From: Syncephalastrum monosporum B8922
Taxonomy: Eukaryota > Mucoromycota > Mucoromycetes > Mucorales > Syncephalastraceae
Assembly (NCBI GenBank): GCA_000697355.1
Contig: JNEN01001275.1
Span: forward strand, 1 to 64,000
Length of the DNA stretch: 64,000 nt
Direction: 5' to 3'
The notes below the pieces were generated by a model, which was given only the letters and a program-made list of their open reading frames with translations, was not told the DNA's origin and searched no databases. The position numbers and the translations under genes were made by a program. Shown here piece after piece: positions 49,567-60,197 of the stretch. How positions within the stretch are numbered: position 1 is the stretch's first letter; the number at the start of each line of letters is the position of its first letter.

Positions 49567-51568
49567 ATGGCAGCTGCAGAACCACCGAATCAGCCAAGCC
49601 CCAGTGGGCCCAGCAGCCAGAAGAATAAAACAGTTTCGATAGACCCGGGTACGTGGCCCTCTTGGCTTCGTCGTCTTGTACCTAACGTCTCGACTTTAGT
49701 AGTCCAAACACGCACTCTACCCGGTATACCCAGGAAGCGCATAACAAGCGCAGAGAAAGACACCATCCGGGATGCGGTCAAAAATGACCCCACCATCCTG
49801 GCTTCCAATATATCGCGCAACCTGTTTCACGGCGCGATTGAACCTGAAACCATTAATCGATTTATGCAGAAAGAAAAGCTCACGGTAAGTCCAAAGGTAC
49901 CTCCGAGCTATAGTATATCTCACAGTACGATTAGGCCGCCACAAGCACTGGCAACGGCGGTGACAATGGCAAGCAGAGTCAAGGGCAAGCCCAACCGAGC
50001 CAGTTACAGCAGAATAAGGACGGTCGCTGCAGAAAGCCTGCTGCCAGAACGATCGGAGGACAAGAGGTAACTTTTTGCATCAATTCATGCACGTCAACTC
50101 TGAAAATGATTTCCTTTTAATTATATACAGGAGCAAGTAATGTCTCAAGTATCCACACCCCTTGGCCCTTCCTCTGCTTCCAATGGTACTTGGAATGGTC
50201 ACAAAACAGCAGCGTCTTCGTTCACCCCAAGGTCGATTATGAAGTACTCCCCCCGTCCGGTTAAATCCTTGTCATTATCATCCGCTACTGGTGCCAATGG
50301 AGTCCAGGACGAGCCCGCCTGGAGCGATAAGGAGAAACAAATACTTCGAGATCTGCGCGCAGCGGATACAAGCTGGGCTGTGATAGCAGAGACGCTTAAT
50401 AGAAGCTACAACGCCTGCCGCCAACAGTACGTCTATCTGCTTGGTAAAGAAGCCTTGGAAAAAGAAGATCAGGAGAAGCAGGACAAGTGCAGCAGATGCC
50501 ACAGGGCTCGCCCCCGTCAGGAATTTTTCGATGGTAGAAACATGCCGCGAGCACATTGCAAATCGTGTGTCAAAAAGATTGCTGGCGAGGTACGCTCCAT
50601 TGAATGCGTTTCTAATGACTCACAAGGTATCACAGGAAGCTAGCAAACCTCCCATCAAGCGCTTTATCCAGCAAGCAGCCAAGGTCGTCAAACAGAAAGA
50701 CTTGGAGTGGAATGGAAAGAGATATACTACGACGCTCAAGGCTTTCCAAGAAGCAGCTGTACAGGCCTACGGAGACACCAGCAAGATCTGTCCTTACTGC
50801 CAACGCGGCCTTTCCTTTATCGAAGAAGATCCTGTGCGTGGCCACCAGGCAGTACTCGATCCTCTTTCGGACGGCCCTGCTAGGGATGCAAAACCATCGC
50901 TACAGTGGATCTGCCACATGTGCGCAGGGTAAATAACACATCTTAGTCTTCCTTTTTTCTCTACTGACGCTGTGCTTTATGTATAGTGCAAAGGACCACC
51001 ACAGCGAGGAAGAGTTTCTCGAATTCTTGAAACTTGTCCAGGATGCCCCCGAAAAGCACTCTGTTGTTACAGTTCCCAAGGACGAATTGGCAGTTTTGGA
51101 CTACTTTCAGCAAGAACTTGCAGAGAAGGACCGCCAGACCATGACAATGACACGCCCGGATGGTCAGCCCGTCCACGTAAGCTTTTCATGATATATTCAC
51201 TGAGTTTAGTACTCATATTACGCATTGAATGAATTACATTTTACGGCGGATCTCTCTAGTATATCGGCACCACGGCGACCGTTGATGAGCTACGTGCATT
51301 GGTCACCCAGTTCGGCATCATGGATTGTTACTCTCGAATCCGCGGCAGTTGGACAACCGACGACTGGAAGCGTAAACTTGTCTTTGTTCAAAAATTCGAC
51401 CGGATCCCCCCACAGTCTGCCATGCCAGTGGAAGAATATCATCTCTGCTATGCATCCAACCTTGAAGTCATGCTGTTTCCTATCCATCAAGCTCTGGGTA
51501 ATCTGGATGTGACCGAGCTAAAAGCGTGGCTAGAAGCTATCAAAGCCCGTGTGGATCTTTACATCTAA
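49567..51568 (+). CDS. Myb/SANT-like and zinc-binding protein with an HNH-like treble-clef region
   Basis: Exons: 49567..49648, 49700..49884, 49935..50066, 50131..50589, 50636..50928, 50987..51176, 51260..51568; 549 aa. No named family recognised. Residues about 30-90 are helical (KRITSAEKDTIRDAVKNDP). A Gln-rich linker follows. WSDKEKQILRDLRAADTSWA with NRSYNACRQQY looks like a Myb/SANT helix-turn-helix. Next is CSRCHRARPRQEFF then HCKSC, a four-Cys zinc site. Further on, KICPYCQRGLSFIEEDPVRG, then HQAVLDPLS and WICHMCAGAKDHHSEEEFLE resemble an HNH treble clef (CxxC, central His, CxxC then K and EEF), with the usual Asn after the second CxxC replaced by Ala, so nuclease activity is unlikely. 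Nuclear, DNA-binding role is inferred. The first intron (51 nt) is a multiple of three without stops and may be retained. Confidence 0.75.
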
Positions 51569-52096
51569 GCGGATACTTAGGCAGCCTCTTCTTACCACGA
51601 TTACCGAATTACATAGCGTAGACACATATCAAGTCGGTTTTAATACATTAGGAAAATGAAATGTAGTGAACATGATATTGAGCATGCAGGATAAAAATCA
51701 TGTCGCACTGGAAAAGGTTTGTGTTACGGTAAAGGGAGTGCAAGGAACACACACATTACTTATTAGGTAGTCCCGAGATGTGTTGGGAAGCCCTGTTTGT
51801 CACTCTATCAAGCTCGTCCAGCGTCTCACATTGCCGTGGAGGTCACCGACGAAGTAATACGTTCAACTCAATCAATTGATCTCTGCGATGCAAGTATCTC
51901 CAGTGGACACCTTATGTGCTGTCAAGGAGGCAGGATGTGCAAAACTAAAGAAAAGCAAAAAGTCTATAATCAAGCAAAGAGGTGCTCCAATCCAAAATGA
52001 GCTAAAAATACCACGCACACCTTTTAAAGAAATAGGATGCAAGCAATTTTAATGCAAAATTTTGTGGACTAGTATATTAAGAATGATGAAAACAGA
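51569..52096. other. Intergenic, convergent 3' ends
   Basis: 528 bp between the stop of the Myb-like gene and the stop of the GPI-anchored protein gene. It contains the 3' UTRs; nothing else seen. Confidence 0.5.
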
Positions 52097-52853
52097 TTAG
52101 AGGTTAAGGATGGCAGCACCGGCAGCAGCTAGCGCGACGGGGATGCCCGAGTACGAGAGGGCAGGCGCAGCATTGTTGAAAATAGAGCCACCCGTGGACG
52201 AAGCGCTCGACGAACCCGAGGCGCCGGTTGCAGACGCAGACACAGACGAGCTCGAGGCAGCAGCGGCGTTCATGGTGATAGGGATAGTGGTATTGACATT
52301 GGTATTGGTGGATTCAAACACGACCTAACACGAAAAATAAAATGCCTGTCAGTATACACATGCGAATTCTTTTTCTTTGATCATTGAACCCCGCCCCCGC
52401 CCCCTTGTCTCTCTTGTTTTCATTACCTGATACGAGCCTGCAGCATTCACACTGGGAATTGCATAATTGATTGTGTGCTGGTAAAAAGTAGCGCCATCAT
52501 CAGTCTGTACTGAGGACTTGGACACATCTGCACCGGTGGCAATGGCCACCTCGGAAAAGTTGGCCACCGTCGAAGACTTCAGGTACACGTTCAGGCCGAA
52601 GCTCGCTGGAACGGAATTGTAATGAGTTAGGGAGGCACCCTGTGACTATCGTCCGACAGTATTTCGACTTACAAAGAGTGGCATCGCCCAGACGGTAAGT
52701 AATGGGCAGGATCTGGCCCGCAACGTAGATAGAATTGTCCAGGGGCGAGGTGATGTTGAATTGGCCATCTTGCGAGACCTGAACAGTGGTAGCATACGCG
52801 CACGACGAGACGAAGCCAACGACAGCAGCAGCGAGACCGACAAGACGCACCAT
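52097..52853 (-). CDS. GPI-anchored, Ser-rich wall protein with a Kre9/Knh1-like N-terminal domain
   Basis: Exons: 52853..52673, 52605..52427, 52324..52097; 195 aa. Residues 1-21 are a signal peptide (MVRLVGLAAAVVGFVSSCAYA). Residues about 28-125 form a small beta-sandwich-like domain starting FNITSPLDNSIYVAGQ, a pattern typical of the Kre9/Knh1 N-terminal family, with a GLNVYLKSS strand and IPSVNAAGSYQVVF. A Ser/Ala-rich stretch follows, then a hydrophobic end (GIPVALAAAGAAILNL), as needed for GPI attachment; the likely omega site is in the Ser/Gly/Asn stretch before it. It should be secreted and held at the membrane or wall, with a role in beta-glucan assembly or wall structure by analogy. 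Specific function unknown. Confidence 0.85.
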
Positions 52854-53439
52854 AATTGTTGTTTATAAGTGGGGAGAAAGAAAGAGGGAAAAGGGGGTAA
52901 TTGAGGAGATAAAGAAGTTTGTCGCGAGCTGAGGTGTGTGCTCATTTTATGAGAGAACGGAGAGCATGTATCACGAGAAAAAAAAGGTATTTTGCTTGTG
53001 CAACGCGGCTGTCGAAAGGGTGTCAATTCACCAATCACCGTGCACGTCCCCCGCTATTGGTATTCATTCACCGGTTGCTTTCCAATTCCTTCCCGCGTGC
53101 CTTATGCAAAACACACACTCAGAGTCGCCATATATTTGCTAGACAAGAACAGAGACCTGAACTGTAGTAGCCATTTTGTATCATTGCACTTTTCTGGTCT
53201 CTCTATTCATAACCCATCCCATCTCTATACGGTTCTATTCAATCTATCATTTCCAGCATCGTCTAGAAAGAATCTCCGCGCATAACTTCCGTTTCTATGG
53301 AAGAAGGAACCCGACCAGAAGTGTTACAACAGGGCGTGCCAAGAGCACATGATTAAAAGTATTTTTACACCATTAAACTCATCTCGGCAGAAACTGCTGA
53401 GTATCAATACAAGTACACGGAATAGTTGGAGGAAAAAAA
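52854..53439. other. Intergenic region
   Basis: 586 bp between the GPI-protein start and the OPT transporter stop, both on the minus strand. It holds the GPI-gene promoter and the OPT 3' flank. No gene seen. Confidence 0.5.
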
Positions 53440-56414
53440 TTAACAGATCGCGCATACGTTGCTCGCGTTCGCACCCGCGAGCGGACAGTTGTCAATGGTA
53501 CCGTTAGCGTCCCAGCCGCCGTTACCCCACCAATCAGCAGACCTGCAGAGACATATAAGTGACTTTCCAGCGGATATCTCTCGCGCTGACTTACCAAGTG
53601 GATCCCGAGGTGACGGCGAAAATAACAATGGCAGCAATAGCGCAACCTTATTATTATAATTATGACCCGTTAGCATATTCGCATTGACAGTAGCATGATC
53701 TTATCATCTCGCACTCACCCGAGTCGAACGCCGCAGACGTGACATAGTTGTATTTCTCCCACCATTCGTGCCGGTGCTTGCGGAGCCAGTACATGAAAAT
53801 AAAGCCAACAGCACACCACATGGAAAAGTTCATGGGCACAGCCGGGGGCATCTATGGTTGGAGTGATGCGTGAGTACACACACACACAAGAGGAAGGCAT
53901 CGACTGCGTTTGCAAGAAAGAATGGAAACTTACCATGCCAGTCGCATTGAAGATCAAAGGAATATGGACCCACTTGAGCCAGCTGTTGGGGTATCGTTTA
54001 GATAAATACCAGAATGGAATAGGAAGAACAAAGCCGATGAGGAAGAACCACAGCATCGGACGATACGGCGAGTCTTCGCCAAACATTCTGCCAGGACCAA
54101 TGAGACCCCAAACGACAGAGGCAGAGTAAAATGTTCTGTAAGATACACGGTGAGTGATAGTTAAGCAGGTAAGATTTAGGTACTTACAAAGTATTGTTAC
54201 AGGTGAAGGGGTATCCTTGCGGTGTACAAAAGTTGGCCACTGAGTCCATGAGCCATCGAGCAGTGACGATGTTCATCAAACCACCCAGAAGCGTGCCAAT
54301 CATCTGTACAGTAAACATGGCTCGCGGGGGTACTTTGGTATAGTGACCAAGCTAGAGAAGACTTGAGTAACATGCAGATGATGATATGCTTCGTGATTTA
54401 CCTTGAGATCACCCACAAAAGTGAGACATTGGTATAAACTGATGTAACCATATGTCTTGAATGTAACGTTGGCAATAGGGTATCCAGGCCGAATATAGCC
54501 GATAATGAACTCTGTAATGACGTTCAAGCTAAACAAGTTCCCCGTTAGTATCTTTCGTTGCAGGTTTCTGCACATTGCTTACCCTGGTTGCTGAGGAAGT
54601 GATGAAGCAAAGACAAGCAGATTAAGCAGTTAGTAAGTTCCTGAACGCGGGGAAAGCATACTCATGCGCAGAAAAGTAGCTTACTTCTATAAATGGTGAA
54701 AAAGCAGGTTTAGCGAGATGACTTTGTGTGACAGCAATATCTCTTTGGACTTACGGTTGGTGAGTGCCTGAATGATGCCAATAGGGAGGACGAAAACGAA
54801 AGCGATCACGACAGCGAGGATGAGAGCCCACCAGGGGAGATAAATTGGCCAGCAATAAATGACAGCAAACGAGATGCCAAAAGCAATGATAAACACGGAT
54901 GTGTACCACCATTCAGGAACCTCTGGATAAGCTCGCATGAGCTTACCGTGGATGTCTTCATCTTCGTTGCGGGAGCGCTTGAAGCGAGCAATGATGTCCT
55001 TGCCGTGGTACAGGACGGTATGCGTAATGACGGAAGTGAGACCTGCGAACATGATACCGTAGGTGAATGCAAAAAAGGTGCTCATGTTGAGCGGGCCGTA
55101 GGTCTCGTAGGCGGTGGCGTTCAGTGTCTTCTCAGGGGTCATGACCATGTCGATATCAAAGATTTCACCATTTTTGTCAAAGAGCTCCTGGGTAATGATG
55201 GGGAAGCGCTGACCGTCCCAGACGTTGGTGTAGTAGAGCGCAGGCGCAATAACCCAGGAAACGATGACGAAGCCTACCGCAATGTTGGCAATAGCCCACC
55301 ACGGGACGACGAGGGGCGAGAGCAGGTACGACGCAATGGTTGACCAATCAAAGGAAACAGCAAGCATGCCCAGTGCATTGGCGCCACCAGTCAGCTGCGC
55401 TAGAACACGATTTTCCGGATTGATCCAGCACGCCCACGAAAAGAAGGCGAGAACGGAGAAGAAGTAGCCTGGCAGCCAGTAGTAGATGAACATGCCCACG
55501 AAGCAATACAAGAACCAGCGAATACGAGTGACACCGGTCCAGTTTCTTTGAAGGGTGGTGAGCATGAGTTAAGGCGATGTGCGTGATCTGACTTACTTGT
55601 CCTTGATGTGGAACGAGCGGAACAGAGCGATGTTGGCCAAGTTGGTGGGCCAGACCATCGATGGAGGGTATACAAGGAAGCGACGGCAGAGACCAGCCAT
55701 ACCGTATCCTAAGAGCTATATAGTAAAATTAACAACACCCGTTAGTGTATGCATCAGTCTATGACAATGCCAATATTTACCTGCGTGGTCCACACCATGA
55801 GAATGCCACCACCCCAGCCAATGTCTTGGCCATAGAACATCTTTTGAATCACAAGGATGTCAATGGCATAAGCAGTCGTGTAAGAGCAGTTGGCCATGGT
55901 AGTAATCAGGACGTGTTCTTTGAGGTTGAAAGGGCCCGGATTGAAGAAACGGGACTTGGGTATGATCTTCTCCATCGTTTTACCGATAGGGAAGGCCACC
56001 AACTGGACAACGAGCGGGGACAGGGTCATGGCATTCTTGCGAAAGTAAAAGAACTGGTTGATGAAGGACAGCAGACAAGTAAAGACTATGCCGAGGAGAA
56101 ACATGCGGAACGTATACACCGGCAATGTGGGGTCGTCGGTGCTTTGAAAACCCCAGCAAGAGTCAGCTTCCTTTCCTGCGACATATAAAGTAGAATTTCC
56201 TAACGTACTTGGGCACAATCGCGCGCACTTCTTCGATGGGCGAGTCTTCCTCGTCCTCCATGTGCACCTGCATATTATGCACGCTTCCATCGATGTATGT
56301 TTTTTCTTCCTTCTCGATAGACACCGTCTCGGGCATGGGCCCAGGCGCATCATGCTGGTCGACTACCTTTTCGTCGACCGGTACAGGTTGTTGCTCATCT
56401 TCGGTTGACCGCAT
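53440..56414 (-). CDS. Oligopeptide transporter, OPT family
   Basis: 12 exons: 56414..56209, 56141..55781, 55715..55597, 55545..54755, 54686..54685, 54590..54583, 54528..54402, 54351..54188, 54135..53934, 53851..53719, 53646..53595, 53542..53440; 755 aa, normal for the family. An acidic cytosolic N-terminus leads to [18 protein letters not shown], then many membrane segments with family motifs: [93 protein letters not shown] and a Trp/Asn-rich end. A plasma-membrane proton-coupled importer of small peptides or glutathione-like compounds is expected. The conserved NQQPG is assembled from a 2-nt exon and an 8-nt exon. Three introns end in AAG (56142, 55546 and 53647 are their 3' ends on the plus map). 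Regulation by nitrogen supply is usual in fungi but not shown here. Confidence 0.93.
54583..54590 (-). other. 8-nt micro-exon of the OPT transporter
   Basis: CAACCAGG, flanked by ...TTCCTCAG and GTAAGC on the minus strand. It encodes Gln-Pro and the first two bases of Gly in NQQPG. Its neighbours are introns 54591..54684 and 54529..54582. Confidence 0.8.
54685..54686 (-). other. 2-nt micro-exon of the OPT transporter
   Basis: AA, flanked by a strong acceptor (ATTTATAG) and a strong donor (GTAAGC) on the minus strand. With the C ending exon 4 it forms the CAA codon of the first Gln of NQQPG. Without it, the following exons fall out of frame and no other AG upstream gives an open reading. Confidence 0.7.
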
Positions 56415-58160
56415 TTGCTTGGTTGTCTGTGTGTGATGCTAAAGTGTACCTGCACTCGATGAAACTAAGAAAGGCAAAGGAGTAGGGGACTTCGAGTAGA
56501 GCTGGGCAGTCAATAGATCAAGTGCAAAAGCGAGCAGAGCAGAAAAGAAATGTGGGAAATTTCTCGGTTTTAATTTATATAGCAGCAGAAAAAGCAGATT
56601 GACTGGAGAGGAACAAGCCTACATGGATGTACCACTATGGCTCAGCAACAAAGAAGCTAAAAGTCTAGTGTCAGATTGCATTCACAGGACTGATAGAGAA
56701 CGCAAGGTTTCCTTTATGGTACACATCTTCTCATTCGCATCTGACCCAAAAAGTGGAATATCGCCTAATTGGGTTATACTTGTCGGATCTTTTTGCAGGA
56801 CGCGAATCAAGTGGTACGATACTATTGGATCTCGAAGCCTTTAATCTATCCTCCGAAGTTACACCTGAACGATAAAAGTATGGCGATGTTCACAGGGCAA
56901 CCAAGAAGGCAAGAAGTGTCAAAAAGGGAACACCTGCTCCATATGACACCATTTTAGTAGAAGTGACCAGTGTCATGTGTCTACCTGAAAGCGAATACAT
57001 GTGGCAAATGAATGAAGCAATCTATGATAATATGCATAGAGCCGTCTGCTGAATGGTTACAGAAATGTTTAACTACAATGCATTAGCGATATGTAAAAAG
57101 AACGGCGCTCGTTTTGGAAGAGTTAAATACAGTACTACCCTTCTCTTCTGCTTTGTGTCAAAGTACAAAGCTCGCGGCGCCTTATTTGACGTACCGCAAA
57201 GTATGTAAGGACGTGCAAAGCAACGTAAATACATGTACAGAAAAAAAAATACCATCAGGCATATTCTCCACCTATGTTGCACAGCGGCATAACGTTCCGC
57301 GCGCATATCATATCTTGTGTTGCAAACTATCTGTTGTATCTGATATCGGCAGTAAATTCAGATGACTCATTAACATTTATAATTGACGAGAATGGTAATC
57401 CTTACTGCCCGTGGTAATTCTTCCCCCTTCTAGCCGTAGTCATGGCCGCCTCTTTACCATAAGATTAACGTTTACAGTTTGCAGATTTTATCTTATATTA
57501 TTCTCACGGAGCAGAAATGACTCTATATATGGGCCACATACTCTTCACTTGAATTGACTTGAAGTGTATGCCTGTATATTTTATGTATAGATATATATTT
57601 TGAAGGTAAAGCAGAAAGCTACAGGAAGCAAGGTACTAGGTACACATTATCAAAGGGACAAATCAAAAATGGATACATAGCCGCAGTGGAGATCAGAACT
57701 ACAAGATGCGCTTTATGTACACACACCGTCATGAGGTGCGTTGCTCAGCAGCGGACCTCTGTCGTAGAGGCGTTGTGAACTGACGACATGCTCAGTTGAT
57801 GCTGTCGGTGCGGTCACTGAAGTGTGCTCAAAGGTATCCGGCTATGGTGATCCTTGGTTGTTAACTTTGTCTCCCGCTTGAACATGGTTTTAGTGTGATG
57901 ACTTGAGAAATTCGGCAAGCCTGTTATCCCCTGGTGGAAGCCACGCTCCTTTGAACATCTTATTCTCCACTGAAGCTTGTGGGGCGCAGGTCATTTTGTT
58001 TCGACCAAGTATGTTCCACAGAATGGCGAAGCTGGCTTTTAGCCCTGTTCGCCATCAGCCATTCGTGCTTTAGGAGCGTTATCTCGCACCACCAAAGCAA
58101 GGCTCATCCGCGACAGTCCACCGAAACAGCCGGCTGACACAGACCGGGTCTCCTCTCGCG
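56415..58160. other. Intergenic region between OPT transporter and F-box gene
   Basis: 1.7 kb between two divergent genes. The left part is the OPT promoter; the middle (56.6-57.7 kb) is AT-rich, with no supported gene. Just before ATG 58161 the frame stays open back to a stop at 58072, so a start further upstream is possible but has no Met in that interval. Confidence 0.45.
56573..56581 (-). promoter_or_regulatory. Putative TATA box of the OPT transporter gene
   Basis: TATATAAAT on the minus strand, about 160 bp upstream of the start at 56414. A good match; usage inferred. Confidence 0.45.
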
Positions 58161-59939
58161 ATGTTGTCAGGGCAGGAGAGCCAATCTTTGAGCTCGACTG
58201 CGGGAATGCGGCTGAAACAACCTTGCCAAGATAAAACTGATCCACTTGTGCACTTGCCTGACGACATTATCATGGTGATTTTCGAGTACTGTCGACCGAG
58301 CGAAAGAGTCGAATGCACCGGCGTATCACGATTATGGAGGCAGCGCATACTACAGCTGGCAGTGTTCAGAGAACTGAGGATAAACTTGCAGCGCATTCCT
58401 ATCGAACGCACCGAGTGGGAGAAGGGCCTTCAACGCTTGATCACGCCTGCGCTTCAGCAGATGACAGTAACGACGTACAGGGACATCAATCCCATAGTTT
58501 CTATCTATCCTGAGCAAGGCCGACTGTCCTCGACTTTCCAGACTGGGTGAGCTCGTGCATGAATGTTTCCTTTCGTCTGTGGAACTTACCATGTGCCAGT
58601 TATCCGCGAGCGCAACCTTGTTTAGTTTCAAAAAAATTCATTGTCAATCACTGGTATCACTATTCCCTGCTCGATCGCTCACACATGGGTGCGTTCCTAC
58701 ACGTCGCCACACGCTTGACACATTTCAGCATCGAATCGGAGTACCGGCGACGCGGCGTTCTGCGCGTGCTTTTGGCTCTCTGCCCGCACCTGGTGCACCT
58801 CGAGCACCGTCTCCGCAAAGATGTGCCTTTACCCAACCTCGCCATGAAGGACCTATTGCCAGACCTACCAGCATACCAAACGACGCGTATTCAACGACTT
58901 GTATGGTCCAATACCCAAGATATCATCCACGATGTGGCCTTGACTGTAGATTTTTGTCCAAATCTCGCTACGTTTTGGCTCCCTATCGATCCCGAGACGT
59001 GTGTCTTTATGGCAGAAACGACCCAGATTACGCGCGCCCGTCGGTCTGATCAGTGAGCACTGTACCCAGCTAGAGCACTTTATAATCGGGACGGACCCTC
59101 TGTTTGACCCGCTGAAGGGCCAATGTGGTACAGAACCTCCCATCAGTGGACTCAAGTCACTGGTGTATACAGTTCCTTATCAACTGGAGCCGCAGTACGT
59201 CGAGAATATGCTCATGCGACACCAAGCAACGCTAGAATACGTTCACCTGACGTTGGATAAACATGCGGTCATCCTGGCAGGTTCGCATGTATCGGTCGAA
59301 CTACCACGTCTGCGTCATTTTGGCGTGTCTAATGCAGATGAGCTGGCATGCTCGCCTCTCAGTCTGTTCCTTGAGCGTTATCATGGGTTGCATACGCTCG
59401 TGTTGGATAACGTCTTTTTGGATGAGGCTGTCGGTGCAGCCATTTCGAATCTTAAGCTGCATACGTTCAAATGCAAACTCACAAGAGGCGATTGCCAGAG
59501 TCAAATCTACATTATTATCGAATCTTGGACTCTGCCAAAAAGCTGCCCAGTAACTGTACTCGAAATTGGCGGCGGCTCAGTTCACTGCAGCATGGTAGTC
59601 GATATGATACGTTACCTTGGTCGTCTACACCTACTCCAAACTATGACATTCAGTGCACCTCCCGGGTTTGGCGAAAAACTTCCCAGCACTACCCAGTGTC
59701 TGGCGTCTGCTATGAAGGAGGTCGGCCCACACAATCGGCTGCAGTGCTTGACGCTCGACGATGACATTTATAATACTAACGCGGGGGTGCAAAATTTGTC
59801 TCGTCTTATGCGTCAGACGAATGAATTGTGGTCACACCCCAGAGCTATGTTATTTTATAAAGCCAGAATACGTACAGTTGTACAATCGGCAACAGGGACA
59901 AAGACACGGGATATACCTTGTACGGTGAGAACAATTTGA
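58161..59939 (+). pseudogene. F-box/leucine-rich-type protein, copy 1, broken by a one-base frameshift
   Basis: Exon 1 is 58161..58546; a 53-nt intron (acceptor GTGCCAG) leads to exon 2 from 58600. The F-box is DPLVHLPDDIIMVIFEYCRP with VSRLWRQRIL at about 28-65. Downstream, RRRGVLRVLLALCPHLVHLE matches copy 2 (QQRGILRVLLTLCPQLEHLE). The frame fails around 59031-59040 in the run CGCGCGCCCG: upstream reads FMAETTQITRA and then stops at TGA 59054-59056; one base over, the next frame continues LISEHCTQLEHFIIGTDP to 59939. Counting one extra base removed, the product would be 574 codons, against 575 in copy 2. So either this copy is a recent pseudogene or the run is a sequencing error. Intact relatives would serve as substrate receptors of an SCF ubiquitin ligase. 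Confidence 0.75.
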
Positions 59940-60197
59940 AAGTCTCGACTTGGTAAATGAAATGGCAAACAGACATGAAGGCGAAGGCAAGTCTGCTCAC
60001 TATTTACAATAACACGGTACGTCGCATGAAGACGCTGGAGCGGCGACGCAATTTTAGTCGTATATGCAGTGCAATTTATCCATGCAGGATACGCGAAAAT
60101 GAACAAGCCTGGGACGGCCCAAAGCGTACCATGGAACGCTGCTAAGAATTAAAGTTTTGGGCGCCCTTTTCTCTTTTTTCCCTTTCTTCCTTGCCTT

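Noticed and set aside
53871..53887. CA-type short repeat as a functional element
   Set aside because: A short run inside an intron of the OPT gene, best explained as a simple microsatellite.
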